This document shows positions 9,869 through 21,608 of a stretch of 64,000 nucleotides of DNA, piece by piece. A program made the translations under genes and the position numbers. The number at the start of each line of letters is the position of its first letter. Position 1 is the stretch's first letter. The notes below the pieces were generated by a model. It was not told the DNA's origin. It worked only from the letters and a program-made list of their open reading frames with translations, and did not search any database. This DNA is from Clostridium sp. NkU-1 (GTDB taxonomy: Bacteria > Bacillota_A > Clostridia > Lachnospirales > Lachnospiraceae), in NCBI GenBank assembly GCA_001312405.1, contig BBDR01000013.1, positions 68,223-132,222 on the forward strand, given 5' to 3'.

Positions 9869-11362
9869 ATGAATAAAAACGACAAAAAGGAAGATATGCC
9901 AAACTGTATATTAATAGCTGCGGATCAGCTTCGTTATGATGTGCTGGAGAAGGGATACACCCCCAATATTGACGCCCTGATGCAGGACAGTGTCCGCTTT
10001 TCCAACGCGTACTGTGCAAGTCCACTCTGTGTGCCCGCCAGAGGCGCGCTGTTTACCGGAACTTACCCGGGAGTGAATGGAAGCCTGATTAATGGATGGT
10101 TTCCGCCCGAGGAACTGTATTCCAAAGTAAAAGAAGGGACTGACCATCTCTACAGCATTATGGAACACCTGGGGATGGAGTGTATCCACAGTGGAAAACA
10201 GCATTTATTTGTAGAAGGAATACCGCTGGAGAAGCGCCCTGATACGAAGACAAGATGGCTGACGACAGAGGAGAGTTACCGTACTTTTGTGAGAGGTCAG
10301 GGGAAGCGCATGCCGGGAGGGCCACTCTTTACCACCCCGATTCCCGAGATGGCTGACGGTGTACATACCAGAGTCTGTTCTTATTCCAATCCTCATACTG
10401 GACTGTACGAGGAAGGATATGACTGTTATTTCGACGGTTATTTTACGAATGCCGCCGTGAAGGCGCTGGACGGATTTTCCGGTGAAAAACCTTTGTTTTT
10501 GAGCATGATGTATGTGGCGCCCCATCCACCGTTTGATATTCCGGACCCCTGGTATTCTCAGGTAAAAACAGAGGATGTGGAACTGCCGGACAATGTGAAC
10601 CGATGGTATGAGAACCAGTCGCCCTTACAAAAATATAATCTTACGGGATACATAGGTGGCGCTTACCGGCTGGAAGACTGGAAAGAAGCCTGGAGGACCT
10701 ATCTGGGGCTGGTATCCCTGCTGGATCAGTGCGTGGGCCGGATTATCGGGAAGCTGAAGGAAAAGGGCCTGTATGAGAATTCTATAATTGTATTCACCTC
10801 TGATCACGGCGAAATGCTGGGCTCTCACTGCCTGTTCCAGAAAATGTGCATGTATGAAGAGTCTGCCAAAACTCCTTTCAGCATTCATCTGCCAGGGGGA
10901 AGTAAAAAAAAGGGATGGTGAGGGAAGAGTTTATCAGCCATATTGACGTATTTCCTACAATCTGCGATTTTTACGGAGTCACTCCGGCCAGTGAAGTGAG
11001 TGGCGCTTCCTTAAAGGGGCTTTTAGAGGGGACAGGAAGAGTTAAAGAACGCCCTGTCTATATCCAGTATGATGGCAATGGTTCCCGCGGCAATTTCCAG
11101 AGGTGCGTGATATGGAAGAACTATAAATATATTGTGGATCTTTTTAAAGATGAGTATTATCTGGAACTTTACGATTTGAAAAATGACAGGCAGGAAACAA
11201 AAAAATCTGTTGTTTGAAGAAGAGGAAGATAAAAAGAACGGATACTGGGAAACAGCGATGGAACTGAATACACTGCTTAAATCCCATCTTCAGGAGATAC
11301 AGGATGATCTGGTTCTTCCGCCCTGGAATCCCGCAGAATTTATGAAAAATTATAATTATTAA
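9869..11362 (+). CDS. Sulfatase, type I (frame-broken)
   Basis: Arylsulfatase-superfamily enzyme of about 496 aa, cytosolic (no signal peptide). It begins PNCILIAADQLRYD with the metal-binding Asp. At residues 54-58 it has the CxPxR motif as CVPAR, whose Cys must be converted to formylglycine; no maturase gene is visible here. TSDHGEMLGSH supplies further metal ligands. The frame breaks at the A8 at about 10904-10911 and again in the A7 at about 11195-11201. Corrected, it continues ETKNLLFEEEEDKKNG to a stop at 11362. With GH88 and heparinase-like neighbours it probably removes sulfate from imported oligosaccharides. GH88 follows after 28 bases in the same operon. Confidence 0.88.
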
Positions 11363-11390
11363 CCGGTTTATGTAAAGGAGGTTTTACGCT

Positions 11391-12524
11391 GTGGAAAAAT
11401 GGTTAGCGCTTTTATTTCAAAAAATGGATATCAAATTTCAGGCAGAATGTGAAAGAATGGGGGAGAAGATTCCTTATCGGACAATAGAAGGAAGCTATAA
11501 AACGGATTATGGTGAAACGGATATTTACTGGTGGACAAATGGCTTCTGGCCGGGGATTTTATGGAAGATGTATCATGCCACGGGGAAGGATAACTATCGT
11601 AAATGTGCGGAACTGGCGGAGAGGAAGCTGGATAAGGCGCTGCATGATTTTATGGGACTGCATCACGATATTGGATTTATGTGGCTTCACAGTGCAGTTG
11701 CGGATTACCGGCTGACCGGTTCAAAGGAGTCCAGAACACGCGGGCTTCTGGCGGCCAATATTCTGGCGGGCAGATATAATCCGGCAGGAAAATATATCAG
11801 AGCCTGGAATCCTGAATGTGTGGAAGAAGGGCAGGATTGTACCGGCTGGATCATCGTGGATTCAATGATGAACATACCGCTTCTTTACTGGGCCTCTAAA
11901 GAACTAAAGGATCCCAGATTTTATTATATTGCAAAGGCTCATGCGGATACTGTAAAAAGAACTCTTGTCAGGGCCGACAGTTCCTGCGGCCATATTGCAT
12001 GCCTGAATCCGGACTCCGGTGAACTTACAGAGATTATGGCTGGACAGGGATATTCGGCCGCCTCTTCCTGGTCACGCGGACAATCCTGGATACTATATGG
12101 ATTTGCGTTGAGCTACCGTTATACGAAAGATCCTGAATATCTGGATACGGCAAAAAGGACGGCTCATTATTTTATTTCTAATATCTCTTTAACGGATTAT
12201 ATTCCTCTGTGCGATTTCAGACAGCCTAAGAAGCCGGTATACTGGGACGCTTCGGCCGGGCTTTGCGCGGCCTGTGGATTGCTGGAGATAGCGGAACATG
12301 TAGAAGAGCAGGAGAAGCGGCTGTACCGCAGTCATGCGGAGCAGATTGTGAAGGCGGTGTCAGAGCGGTGTTGTGACTGGAATCCGGAAAATGATTCTGT
12401 TGTCCAGAATTGTAAGGTAGATTACCACAGCACCGGGAATCAGCAGACAGATCTGATTTATGCGGATTATTTTATGGCAGAGGCTGTTCTTCGTCTTGCA
12501 GAAAAAGATTTTCTGATATGGTGA
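11391..12524 (+). CDS. GH88 unsaturated uronyl hydrolase
   Basis: Hydrates the unsaturated uronic acid left at the non-reducing end by polysaccharide lyases. 377 aa, intact, no signal peptide. The family's two catalytic Asp residues are visible at D93 in HHDIGFM and D157 in IIVDSMMN; SSWSRGQSW lines the substrate pocket. The start is GTG at 11391, preceded by AAAGGAGG at nine bases. It is co-transcribed with the sulfatase and ends 10 bases from the convergent DUF624 gene. Its presence shows that the substrate is cut by lyases to delta-4,5-uronates; glycosaminoglycan is the best guess. Confidence 0.9.
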   Translation: MEKWLALLFQKMDIKFQAECERMGEKIPYRTIEGSYKTDYGETDIYWWTNGFWPGILWKMYHATGKDNYRKCAELAERKLDKALHDFMGLHHDIGFMWLHSAVADYRLTGSKESRTRGLLAANILAGRYNPAGKYIRAWNPECVEEGQDCTGWIIVDSMMNIPLLYWASKELKDPRFYYIAKAHADTVKRTLVRADSSCGHIACLNPDSGELTEIMAGQGYSAASSWSRGQSWILYGFALSYRYTKDPEYLDTAKRTAHYFISNISLTDYIPLCDFRQPKKPVYWDASAGLCAACGLLEIAEHVEEQEKRLYRSHAEQIVKAVSERCCDWNPENDSVVQNCKVDYHSTGNQQTDLIYADYFMAEAVLRLAEKDFLIW

Positions 12525-12533
12525 GGAGATTAT

Positions 12534-13229
12534 TCAGCAAAGGGAGAACACCATGGAAAGAATCAGTAAATGTCTGCATATCCGTATTCTTTGCCTGCAT
12601 TCCAAATGAGTGATGGCATCAGGCTGCGATGTACCGTCGAATATCCGGCATAAAAACTTCGAATGCATATAGCATAGGCCGGCCGGTGCGAAGAAAAGCA
12701 GAGGTGGAAATGCCAGGAATCCCACCGCCAGAATTAACAGTGACAGCATCAGCATAGCTAGGCTGGAAGGCCAGTGGCAGAGGGCCATGATACAGGAGCT
12801 TTTTATGATATGGAAGACAGAGTTCTGGAATTTGGCCAGAACCGCGTACACATACAAATTCATCAGGACAAAGACCAGAGTCAGGCTGAAAAATAGGGTC
12901 ATTAATATCATGTATCCGATTCCGGTCTGTTCCCCCCGGTAATAGAACACAAAATCAAGGCCCAGAAATAAACCGGCCAGCAGGAGTACGAGCCAGATAA
13001 TGGCTCCCTGCCTGAGATTCTGCCGAAAAGCGGTGAAGAAGGAAGCTGTTAAGTATCCTTCTTCATTGCGGACGTATTTCAGCGTTATGGAATAAAGCGC
13101 GGAGGTTGAAGCCCCTATGGTGACGACCGGCAGACTGCAGACCAGCCATAAGATACTCAGCCACAGAAAATTCAGTGCTTTGCTGGATATACTCCAAAGG
13201 GGACTGTTGATTGAAAACAGACCATTCAT
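12534..13229 (-). CDS. DUF624 (YesL-like) membrane protein
   Basis: 231 aa integral membrane protein with about five hydrophobic segments. The opening LFSINSPLWSISSKALNFLWLS and SLPVVTIGASTSALYSI are typical of DUF624/YesL proteins, which are regularly encoded beside lpl/ytc-type sugar ABC transporters and rhamnogalacturonan or glycosaminoglycan genes; function unknown. It follows the heparinase-like gene by 28 bases with AAAGGAAG before its ATG. Confidence 0.85.
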   Translation of the reverse strand: MNGLFSINSPLWSISSKALNFLWLSILWLVCSLPVVTIGASTSALYSITLKYVRNEEGYLTASFFTAFRQNLRQGAIIWLVLLLAGLFLGLDFVFYYRGEQTGIGYMILMTLFFSLTLVFVLMNLYVYAVLAKFQNSVFHIIKSSCIMALCHWPSSLAMLMLSLLILAVGFLAFPPLLFFAPAGLCYMHSKFLCRIFDGTSQPDAITHLECRQRIRICRHLLILSMVFSLC

Positions 13230-13257
13230 GAAATTATCTTCCTTTCTTTTAATAAAA

Positions 13258-15339
13258 CTATTTTATTTGCAGGAATAAGTCGAGGGCTCCGGCAAGGTTA
13301 TCGTGTTCCGCGCAGGAAAGCAGGCCGGCACACAGGCTGTCGCTATCCCCGATTGTAGGAATACCGTCTGTCACATCCAGAATCAGCAAACTCTGCGAGA
13401 CAGGGCCGATACCAGAATCAGCATCCATGACAGGTGTAAAGTGCACATCGACGATGGTTGACAGCTGATTCCGGTCTTTGACGATTTCAGGACATAAGTC
13501 CTCTTTCTGCCAGATATGCAGACTGGGAGCTCCGTTCCATAAAAGCAGGGTAAGAGCGCCGTTTTTTTCCAGAAGGACACTTCGGTCATCAAGCTGACGG
13601 TATGATACGTCAGGAAAAAGATTCCACCGTTGTATATGGGACTCGGGAAGCGGTCACCGCCCCGGATACAGTCATGAATCAGAAATCCTTTCTCCCGGCA
13701 GACGAGAATTTTTCTGGTATGGCGGCAGAAGGTATAAGCATCATGGTATGCGCTGACAAAACAGCCTTCTGCTCTGGAGGTGAAGTACTCTACGGGAGAA
13801 TCCGGTCTCATTACGCCCCATTTTAAAGCATAGAACCGGTCATCCTGAACCGGGTTTCCGTAAGCCAGTACCGTATTGTGGAAAGTCATATTATACATAT
13901 ATCCGCGTTGGGGACTTCCTGCCCGGACTGAGTGGTAAAGCTGTCTGGAATGAGGCTCACCGATAAGTTCCTGCCCCCTCATGGAAATAAAGAGTGAAAG
14001 CATATCCATGTGGTTATGCCCGGTGTCACCGCAATTCACCTTGGCAGACATTAAAACATAGTTGGCGTCGGCAGAGAAACTGCTTCGGGAACAGAAAAAA
14101 CCGCTTTTGTCATTGCAGTAATCCAGAGGTATCTTCGGGAGCTCTCCCGTCTGTCCTAACCGGTATTCGAGCAGCTCCCTGCAGGCATCATTGCCCGCGC
14201 GGTAAGCACCGTTGGATAAGATCTGGTTCACCCTGGGGCCGCCGTTATCTCCCAGAGACGGAAAACGGTCATGAGGCGGGGCGATACTAGCCAGGATATC
14301 GTAGCTGGTCTGAATTCGGCATCCGCTTTCTTCATCCAGAAGCGCTGTACGGTTTAAGTTTCCTAAGTAAATGCCGTTGCTGATCATCTCGCCCAGAGCG
14401 GCGCCGCTCCAGTATGGAATAGAATGCTCGCTGTAACCTCCGGCCTCATTGAAATCATCCATGACGTGCTGGCGGACTACCTGGGTACCCCTGCCTTTCA
14501 TGGCTGCAAGTTCCGGAAACTCAGGAAGCAGGGTAGCCAGCATAAACGGCACCAGACCTCTTTCCCACATATGATGGTTGAATTTCCGGTACGTATCTGT
14601 GTCAAACCGGCGGAACTGGATACCTAGGAACCAGATTCGTTTTAGGATTCCAAAAGCCATTTCCGTAGAAATCTCATAAGGAATCCTTGTATAAAATAAA
14701 CTGAGATAGCAAAGGGTCAGAAACCCGGTACTCATCACATCTCGGTCCTCGGTATGTAAAAAATGAGAGATATCCGGATCGGTAAATTCCAGATCCAAAG
14801 GATAATGCTCCCAGAACATCTGAAGGGTTTCTTCGAATTTTTCTAACACTGCCCGGTCCCCTGTTTCATGGTAAAGGACGGCAAGGTATTCAAAAAAACT
14901 GTCCCCTTGAAAAGATATCCAGAACCGTGCGGTGTTTTTTGCCTATATCTTCTTTAACATTAAAATGAGGGAGATTCTCGTAGTCAGTCCCCAGCTCGAT
15001 TTCCACATCCCCGCCCGGACGGACATACACACGCTCCATCATCTTTTTTCCTGCATACAGACAGAACTCTTTTAAGCTGCCCTTTAGTCCTAGAGCCGCC
15101 TGGAACAGCTGTGGATCGCTGTCGGTATCGATGGGTTTTAAAGGGAGGCTGCGGTAATCAAAGTAATAAGTTACATTGGTCCGGGTCTGAAAATAAGTGA
15201 CCAGTTCTTTTTTTGCAAGAAGTGTGTTGCCGGCTTCTAACGAATGACGTACTTCTGAAAGCCCGGGATACGACAGCTGAAGAGCAGAAAATAAATCTTC
15301 ATCAGTTACTTCCCTTTCCTTTACCGGAATAGTAATCAT
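13258..15339 (-). CDS. Heparinase II/III family protein, cytosolic (frame-broken)
   Basis: About 693 aa. The N-terminal heparinase II/III toroid domain runs through EYLAVLYHETGDRAVLEKF and GYSEHSIPYWSGAALGEM; the C-terminal beta-sandwich starts at NCGDTGHNHMDMLSLF, with the conserved His/Asp pair. Divergent from paralogues A and B. The start is ATG at 15339, with AGGAGG ten bases upstream. There are two frame breaks: an extra base in the A7 at 14889-14895, and a missing G near 13645 (corrected reading GDRFPESHIQRWNLFPDVSY). First gene of a minus operon with the DUF624 gene, divergent from the sugar ABC operon. Confidence 0.82.
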
Positions 15340-15522
15340 AGATAAAAATCCTCCTGAATAAATGTTATCTTTATTATAAGAAAAGCCATTTGCAGCTTCA
15401 ATGACACATTTCTGCAATATGATATCTTCTTGTTGGGTGGTGCGGCAAAAAAACCAAATAAACAAAGGGAATAACATGGATATATGGAAAAGGTATAGAA
15501 AAGACGAAGTATATACCGGCTG

Positions 15523-15560
15523 CAAAAAAAGTGTTATTTTGCAATTTTTTGTGGATTGTC
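15523..15560 (+). promoter_or_regulatory. Conserved 38-bp element, copy 2
   Basis: C plus A7, GTGTTATTTT, GCAA, TTTTTTG, TGG, ATTGTC: same order and spacing as the copy at 9739. It lies between the minus heparinase operon (start 15339) and the plus sugar ABC operon (start 15715). A -10-like ATTAAT stands 57 bases from the GTG, the same distance as in copy 1. Confidence 0.6.
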
Positions 15561-15714
15561 TGGAGGAAAGACATGTGCTATTCTCACATTAATGTACGGC
15601 CCATGTGCTCCGCCTTCCTTATACAGACAGGCGCCAGGCTGGGAGTAAATCATGGAGTACTAAATGGGGAGTGAGTAAAAAGGCAAATTTCAAATTATAA
15701 TGGAGGACGATAAA

Positions 15715-17314
15715 ATGAGAAGATGGAAGAGATGGACAGCGTGCATGATGGCGGCAGCCATGACAGGAAGTATGCTGACTGGATGTGGTTCCGGCCAGAC
15801 AACTGCATCCGATAAAGGAAGTACAGCCGGGGCGGCAAGTGAGGAGCCGGTTCAAATGTCGTGGCTGACTGGTCAGACCTCCGCAGAGGTGGATGATGAC
15901 GCGGAAGTAGTTAAGATGATAGAGGAACGCTTCAATATTGATTTAAAAGGTTTTTATGTAGATTCCAATAATTATCAGCAAAATTTAAATGTAAAGTTTG
16001 CCGGTGGCGAGATGCCGGATGTTATGGTTATCGGAAGCCCGGCTGATCTGGCTACCTATGTAGAGGGTGGCATTATTGCAGAACTTCCTATTGAAACTAT
16101 CAGGGAGAAAGCGCCGAACTTCGCAAAATGTGCGGATGAAAACGATGATGGCTCATTGTGGAGTACGATGATCTATAAAGGAAAGAACTATGGGGTTTCC
16201 AATCCCATGAGCGTAGTGCCTATGGCCATGTTCTGGAACCAGACTTGGCTGGATAATCTGGGATTGGAAGTACCGGAAACACTGGAAGAATATGAAGAGG
16301 TGCTGACCGCATTTGTGGAGCAGGACCCTGACCGCAATGGTAAAAAAAGATACAGCAGGTATGGCGGAACGTGCCATCGGAGCCGTATTCGGTGCATTTG
16401 GCCTTCGCTGCGTGACCGGCGGTAATCCAGGCTTCCTGGTAGAGGAAATGCAGCTTGGTGATGATAACGTTCCTTTCTTCCCATATATCCGTCCCGAAGC
16501 AAAACAGGCGCTGGAAGTATTAAACAGATGGTATGAAAAGGGAATCATCGACAAGGAGTTCATCACAGGCGAAAATCATGGCGGTTACGCATGGCTGTCT
16601 CATTCCTTTATGAACGGACAGATTGGTCTGACAAGCGCTATGCCATATCACTATTTTTACTACAGCACAGATTCTGATGATGTAAACAACCAGGCTATCT
16701 GCTTAAAAGAGATGAAGGCACTGAATCCGGAAGCGAAAATTGTAGCAGGACCTGCACCGGTAGGTCCAGATGGAAAATCCGGTACAGAGGCATGGTCAAA
16801 AGTAGGCCGCTTAACCTGCCTGACCACACAGGGCGCTTCTGATCCTAGAAAAGTAGATGCATTCCTGGCAATTCTGGATGCTTACTATTCAGATGTAGAA
16901 TTTATGGAACTGTCAAACTATGGTCTGGAAGGCAAGCATTTCGAGATGGCCGGAGAAACGAGAAAGCGTATTGGAGACGGAGTTGAGCTTCGTAAACAGG
17001 GCATTATGCAGGTAGACTTTGGTGACACGATTCTTTATGCGGAGAGTTTAAATGCATCAAAAGTGAAGCTTGGTAATGATATTACAGGAAACGGCTACTA
17101 TCGCTTTAACGCTCCCGCTACAGAAGAATTTGCCAATGTAAGCGCAACCCTGGATACATTGACTGAACAGGCTTATTTTGACATGATCACAGGTGCAAAA
17201 CCTCTTGACTATTTTGATACCTTCGTAGCAGAATTTAAGGCAGCCGGCGGAGACACGGCTGAGAAGGCTGTTCAGGAAGCTTATGCGGAGCAGCAGAAAG
17301 CGCTGCAGAAATAA
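15715..17314 (+). CDS. Extracellular sugar-binding lipoprotein of ABC transporter (frame-broken)
   Basis: Family 1 solute-binding protein of about 532 aa. Signal peptide MRRWKRWTACMMAAAMTG then lipobox LTGC, so membrane-anchored outside. Start at 15715 rather than the ATG at 15700, which overlaps its own GGAGG site. One extra A in the A7 at 16342-16348 splits it; with six A it reads DRNGKKDTAGMAERAIG. It heads an operon with two permeases and resembles LplA/YtcQ-type oligosaccharide binders. No ATPase is encoded; a shared MsmK-like ATPase elsewhere is expected. Confidence 0.88.
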
Positions 17315-17339
17315 TGGCTGAACAATTCGGGAGGTAAAG

Positions 17340-18278
17340 ATGACAGTAGCAAAAATAAAAGCAGCCCCCAAAAAGACAGGTTTTTGGGGTAATTTATCAC
17401 AGTATAAAGAGTATTATATTATGCTGATTCCGGGAATTTTGTTCTTCCTTGTATTCTGCTATGGACCTATGTATGGACTCATCATTGCATTTCAGGATTA
17501 CTATCCTTTGAAGGGAATTGAAGGAAGTACTTTTGTAGGTCTGAAGCATTTTAAGAGTTTGTTTTCCAATCCATTCTTTTTATCAGTATTGAAAAACACA
17601 TTAATTATCAGTTTATATAAATTACTGATATGCTTCCCGGCGCCGATTTTTCTGTGCCTGGTATTGAACGAGATTAAACATGTTAAATTTAAAAAGGTGG
17701 CCCAGTCCATCTCTTATCTGCCGCACTTTGTTTCCTGGGTTGTAGTCTCCGGTATCATCATCGAGTTTTTATCCCCATCCAGGGGGCCGGTTAATATTCT
17801 GCTGCAGAACCTGGGATTTGACCCCGTATTCTTTGTGGGGGAGGCCAGGTATTTCCGCGGAGTTTTAGTGCTTTCCGACATGTGGAAGTCCATTGGCTGG
17901 GGCTCTATCGTGTACCTGGCTGCGGTTACCTCTGTCGATCCGGCCCTCTATGAGGCGGCAGAGATGGACGGGGCGGGCAGAATACAGAGAATTCTGCATA
18001 TTACGCTCCCGGCCCTGGCGCCTATTGTTACGGTTATGCTGATTATGGAGTCCGGCAAAATTCTGAACGACAGCTTTGAGCAGGTATATAACTTCCTGTC
18101 TCCGACAACTTATGGAGTAGGTGATGTAATCTCCACCTTCGTATATCGGATGGGTATTCAGAACATGCAGTACAGTTTCACCACAGCAGTTGATTTATTT
18201 AAAAATATCATTTCTTTCATGCTTGTCATGCTGACGAACTACATAGCGCGAAGGACAAATGATTACGCATTATGGTAA
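17340..18278 (+). CDS. Sugar ABC transporter permease, LplB-like
   Basis: Intact 312-aa permease with six membrane segments. The EAA loop that contacts the ATPase reads YEAAEMDGAGRIQRILHITLPAL (about residues 201-223). The N-terminal YYIMLIPGILFFLVFCYGPMYG is typical of LplB/YtaB permeases. Preceded by GGGAGG; 25 bases after the binding protein and just before its partner permease. Confidence 0.9.
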   Translation: MTVAKIKAAPKKTGFWGNLSQYKEYYIMLIPGILFFLVFCYGPMYGLIIAFQDYYPLKGIEGSTFVGLKHFKSLFSNPFFLSVLKNTLIISLYKLLICFPAPIFLCLVLNEIKHVKFKKVAQSISYLPHFVSWVVVSGIIIEFLSPSRGPVNILLQNLGFDPVFFVGEARYFRGVLVLSDMWKSIGWGSIVYLAAVTSVDPALYEAAEMDGAGRIQRILHITLPALAPIVTVMLIMESGKILNDSFEQVYNFLSPTTYGVGDVISTFVYRMGIQNMQYSFTTAVDLFKNIISFMLVMLTNYIARRTNDYALW

Positions 18279-18291
18279 AGGGGGAGTGGTC

Positions 18292-19177
18292 ATGAACATC
18301 ATACGAAGAAAAAGAAAAAAATCAGCGGAAGACTGGCTTGTAGACGGAGTCGCATACGGATTTGCGCTGATACTGATGGTATCGATCCTGCTTCCCTTTA
18401 TGCAGGTAGTCACCATATCCATGAGCCCGGCATCGGTTGTAAATGAAACGGGATTTCATCTGTTTCCGACCAAGTTTAATTTTTCGGGATATGAGCAGAT
18501 TTCTACAGATCCCAATTTCTGGCACAGCTATCTGATTACCATTTTAAGAACGGTGGCAGGTACGGCAGCGGGAGTGCTGGTGACGGTACTGACAGCCTAT
18601 CCGCTGGCAAAATCCAATCTTCCTTACCGCAAGTTCCTGATGATGTTCATAGTGTTTACTATGTATTTCTCTGGAGGTATGATACCCAAATACCTGTTGA
18701 TCAAGGAATTGCATTTAGCGAATAACTTCCTGGTTTATATTCTGCCCTGCCTGATTACGGGATTTGCCCTGATTATCACAAGAAACTTCTTTATGGGGAT
18801 TCCGGCTGCGCTGGAAGAGTCAGCGAAGCTTGACGGCGCTACAAACTTACAGGTACTGTTTCAGGTGTATTTACCACTGTCCATGCCGGTCATGGCAACG
18901 ATTTCCCTTTGGTACTGCGTGCAGCACTGGAACTCATGGATGGATAATATGCTGTATGTGTCGAAAAAAAAGTCTGTATGTCCTGCAATATGTCCTGCAG
19001 ACAATCTTGACTAATGGGCAGACCGCGGATATGGAAGCGGCTGCAGATGTTCTGGTTCATACAGAAACGATGAAGATGGCGGCGTTGGTACTATCGCTGA
19101 TACCGATCGTATGTACTTATCCGTTTCTCCAGAAATACTTTGTTAAAGGCATGATTGTTGGTTCTGTAAAAGGATAG
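18292..19177 (+). CDS. Sugar ABC transporter permease, LplC/YtcP-like (frame-broken)
   Basis: About 294 aa. Carbohydrate ABC permease with EAA loop LEESAKLDGATNLQVLFQVY and the family ending FLQKYFVKGMIVGSVKG. Start ATG 18292 with AAAGGGGGAG just upstream. One extra A in the A8 at 18964-18971 breaks the frame; corrected it reads VSKKSLYVLQYVLQTIL. Pairs with the permease at 17340. Confidence 0.88.
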
Positions 19178-19238
19178 ACAAATATGATATACTAATTAAA
19201 AAAAGAGACCGCCAGGTGTCTGTATCAGGAGGTGGGGT

Positions 19239-21500
19239 ATGAAGCACAAAACAACTGTCAGAGGGAAATATCTGCAATCGTCAGTATTTGTGGTGATTTT
19301 ATGGCTCAACCTGTTCAGCATCGCAGCGGTCTCTCTGTTTAATTATTTTGTATTTCACCGGATGAGCAACGAAGCATATTTAAAAAGTTTTATTGAGTAC
19401 AACAGCCAGGTGACGGATCTGGCTTTCACCAATATTGATAAGCAAATTATGATGTCCGCCTACCAGACCCCCCAGTTCTACTTTTCTCCCGTGGTGGAGA
19501 ATGATGACCTTTTGTATCCCCAGGAACAGGATATTTCCGGTTCGCCGGAGAGGGTTCTGGCGCTGGTGGCCGAAATGCGTAGGCTGCAGAAGGTTTATCC
19601 CTATGTGAAAAGCATGGATATTTACTATGAAGGTACGGGGACTGTGGTGACCGGCTTTGATAAGGTTCATTTCCCGGAAACTCAGGAGAGGTTTACTCAG
19701 TATCTTCCCTGCTTGAGCCGTGGAAAGAGGGCGGGGAGGAGAATGGTTTTATGCACCGATCTATAAACGTGTATTCGGTAGAAGAGCCGGTAATCACGTA
19801 TGTGGTGAAGCTGACCCAGCACAAGTGGAAGGGAAGCTCCATCTATCTGGGAATCCATATCGCGAAGTCTGCGTTTGGAAAGTATATCAGTGAGCAGGAG
19901 GGATCTCTGGCCATTTTAGGGAAAGAGGGGCAGGTCATCTACGATACTCCTTTATATGATGCGGAACGAATGTCAGCGGGTGCCGTTATGGCAGAAGCCC
20001 GCAGAAATGGAATCGTATTTGAAAAAGGCGGACAGCCGGTATCGCTGAATGTGAGCGGAGACAGGCAGACCGTGTTTTATACGGTGTCCCCGGACACAGG
20101 GCTGTTATATCTTTACCGGGTTGCCGACAGTAACTTCTATCAGGAATATAACGTGACAAAGCGTATGTTTATCATTGGTTATCTGGTGTCAATCGCCTTT
20201 AACCTGCTGGTACTTGCCATGATTACCTACTATAATAACACGGCCTATCGAAAACGGATTCAGCAGGTATCCAGGGGGGCGGGGATTGATATCTCACAGG
20301 ACACCAGAAGCTTTGAGGGAACACTTCAGGTGCTGACCAGTGAAATCAGTTCCCTGCATCAGTCTATCGACTCTTCCAAAGCGCTGCTGTTTCAAAGCGC
20401 GGTCCGGTCAGTCATTCTCAATAAAAATCCGGAGATGGGGTATGATAAACTGGAACCCTATCTTACGGGAGACTGTGTATGTACCTTCTTCCTCTATCTC
20501 TCGGAAAAAGATGGCAGAAAGCTGTCGGTGGAAAGCCTGCAGGAAGAGTATGCGATTGGAAGCAGACCTTATGAAGTGCTGTTTACAACCATGGAGAACG
20601 ATGGGCTTGTAGCTGTTATTGTTGCACCTGAGCAGAATATGACGGCAGCCAGAAAAAGCTTCATGAAAGAGATGGGAGTCCGGTGGAATATGTGCCGCAT
20701 GGTTTCCGGCAGGAATTGCTCCATGAAAAAAGAGGGAGTGAAGGAAAGCTACAGAACTGCGGCTGAAGCTGCAAAATACCGTTATATTTATGTGGAAGAG
20801 GCCTGGCTGTCTTACGAGATGCTGCAGCTGGAAAAACGGAAACACTCTGGAAGCCATTTAAAGCTGTTTGAAATCATGGAGCGTGATATTGCAAATGAGA
20901 ATTTTCTGGATTTTAAAACCCGCATGGAAGCTGATCGTGTCCTTTAAGAGCAGAAATTATGACATCACTTACTGCAATTCCACGCTTCGGGATTTAGTTA
21001 CTATGTTCTATCACATGATGCAGCAGTATCAGCTGGATATGTGGGTAGTGTTCGGTTATGACATCAGGGAATATTATATGCAGATTCCGGATATTGACGC
21101 CTTCCATCAGTGGGGAAATTACCTGGGTGAAAGCATTATCAGAAATATCAGGCATCAGAAGGAATCTGTTGATGTGGATTTAAAGGATAAAATCCTCCGG
21201 ATCATTGATGAAAACCTGGAGACTTGTATTTCTCTGGATTATCTGGCCGATGAACTGCACATGCGTCTCGACGCGGTCAGCCGTATGTTTAAGCAGATGA
21301 TGGGCAAAGGATACGCGGAATATATCAAAGAACAGAAATTAAACCGCGCTATCCGGTTGCTGGATGAAGGATACAGTGTCAAAGAAATAGCGGAGCAGTT
21401 GGGATACAGCTCTTCCCAGTATTTTATTAAAGTATTTAAAGAGGCGTACGGGATAACGCCACTTCAGTTTAAGAAAAACAGACAGAATAAAGACCGGTGA
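19239..21500 (+). CDS. Membrane-anchored AraC-family regulator (frame-broken)
   Basis: One-component sensor-regulator of about 753 aa. A transmembrane helix at residues 15-40 and another near residue 320 flank an extracellular sensor-like domain; the C-terminal 100 residues are an AraC DNA-binding domain (SLDYLADELHMRLDAVSRMF, IAEQLGYSSSQYFIKVFKEAYGITP). This layout is usual for regulators beside lpl/ytc-type sugar transporters. Two single-base breaks, near 19711 and 20927, are not in long homopolymers. It sits last in the transporter operon and is the best candidate to bind the 38-bp elements. Confidence 0.82.
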
Positions 21501-21529
21501 AACCCTGGATATCTCTGTATGAAGATTTT

Positions 21530-21590
21530 GAATTAAAAAATAAAGAGGCTGCTTTTTCGATAGATTGTCGCAAACGCAGCCTCTTTGCTG
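21530..21590. terminator. Bidirectional terminator
   Basis: AAAGAGGCTGC (21542-21552) pairs perfectly with GCAGCCTCTTT (21576-21586). The left flank is A-rich, giving a T tract for minus-strand transcripts, and CTTT follows for plus. It lies between the AraC gene and the convergent heparinase B. Confidence 0.75.
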
Positions 21591-21608
21591 TCGGCATCTC
21601 TGTCTGGA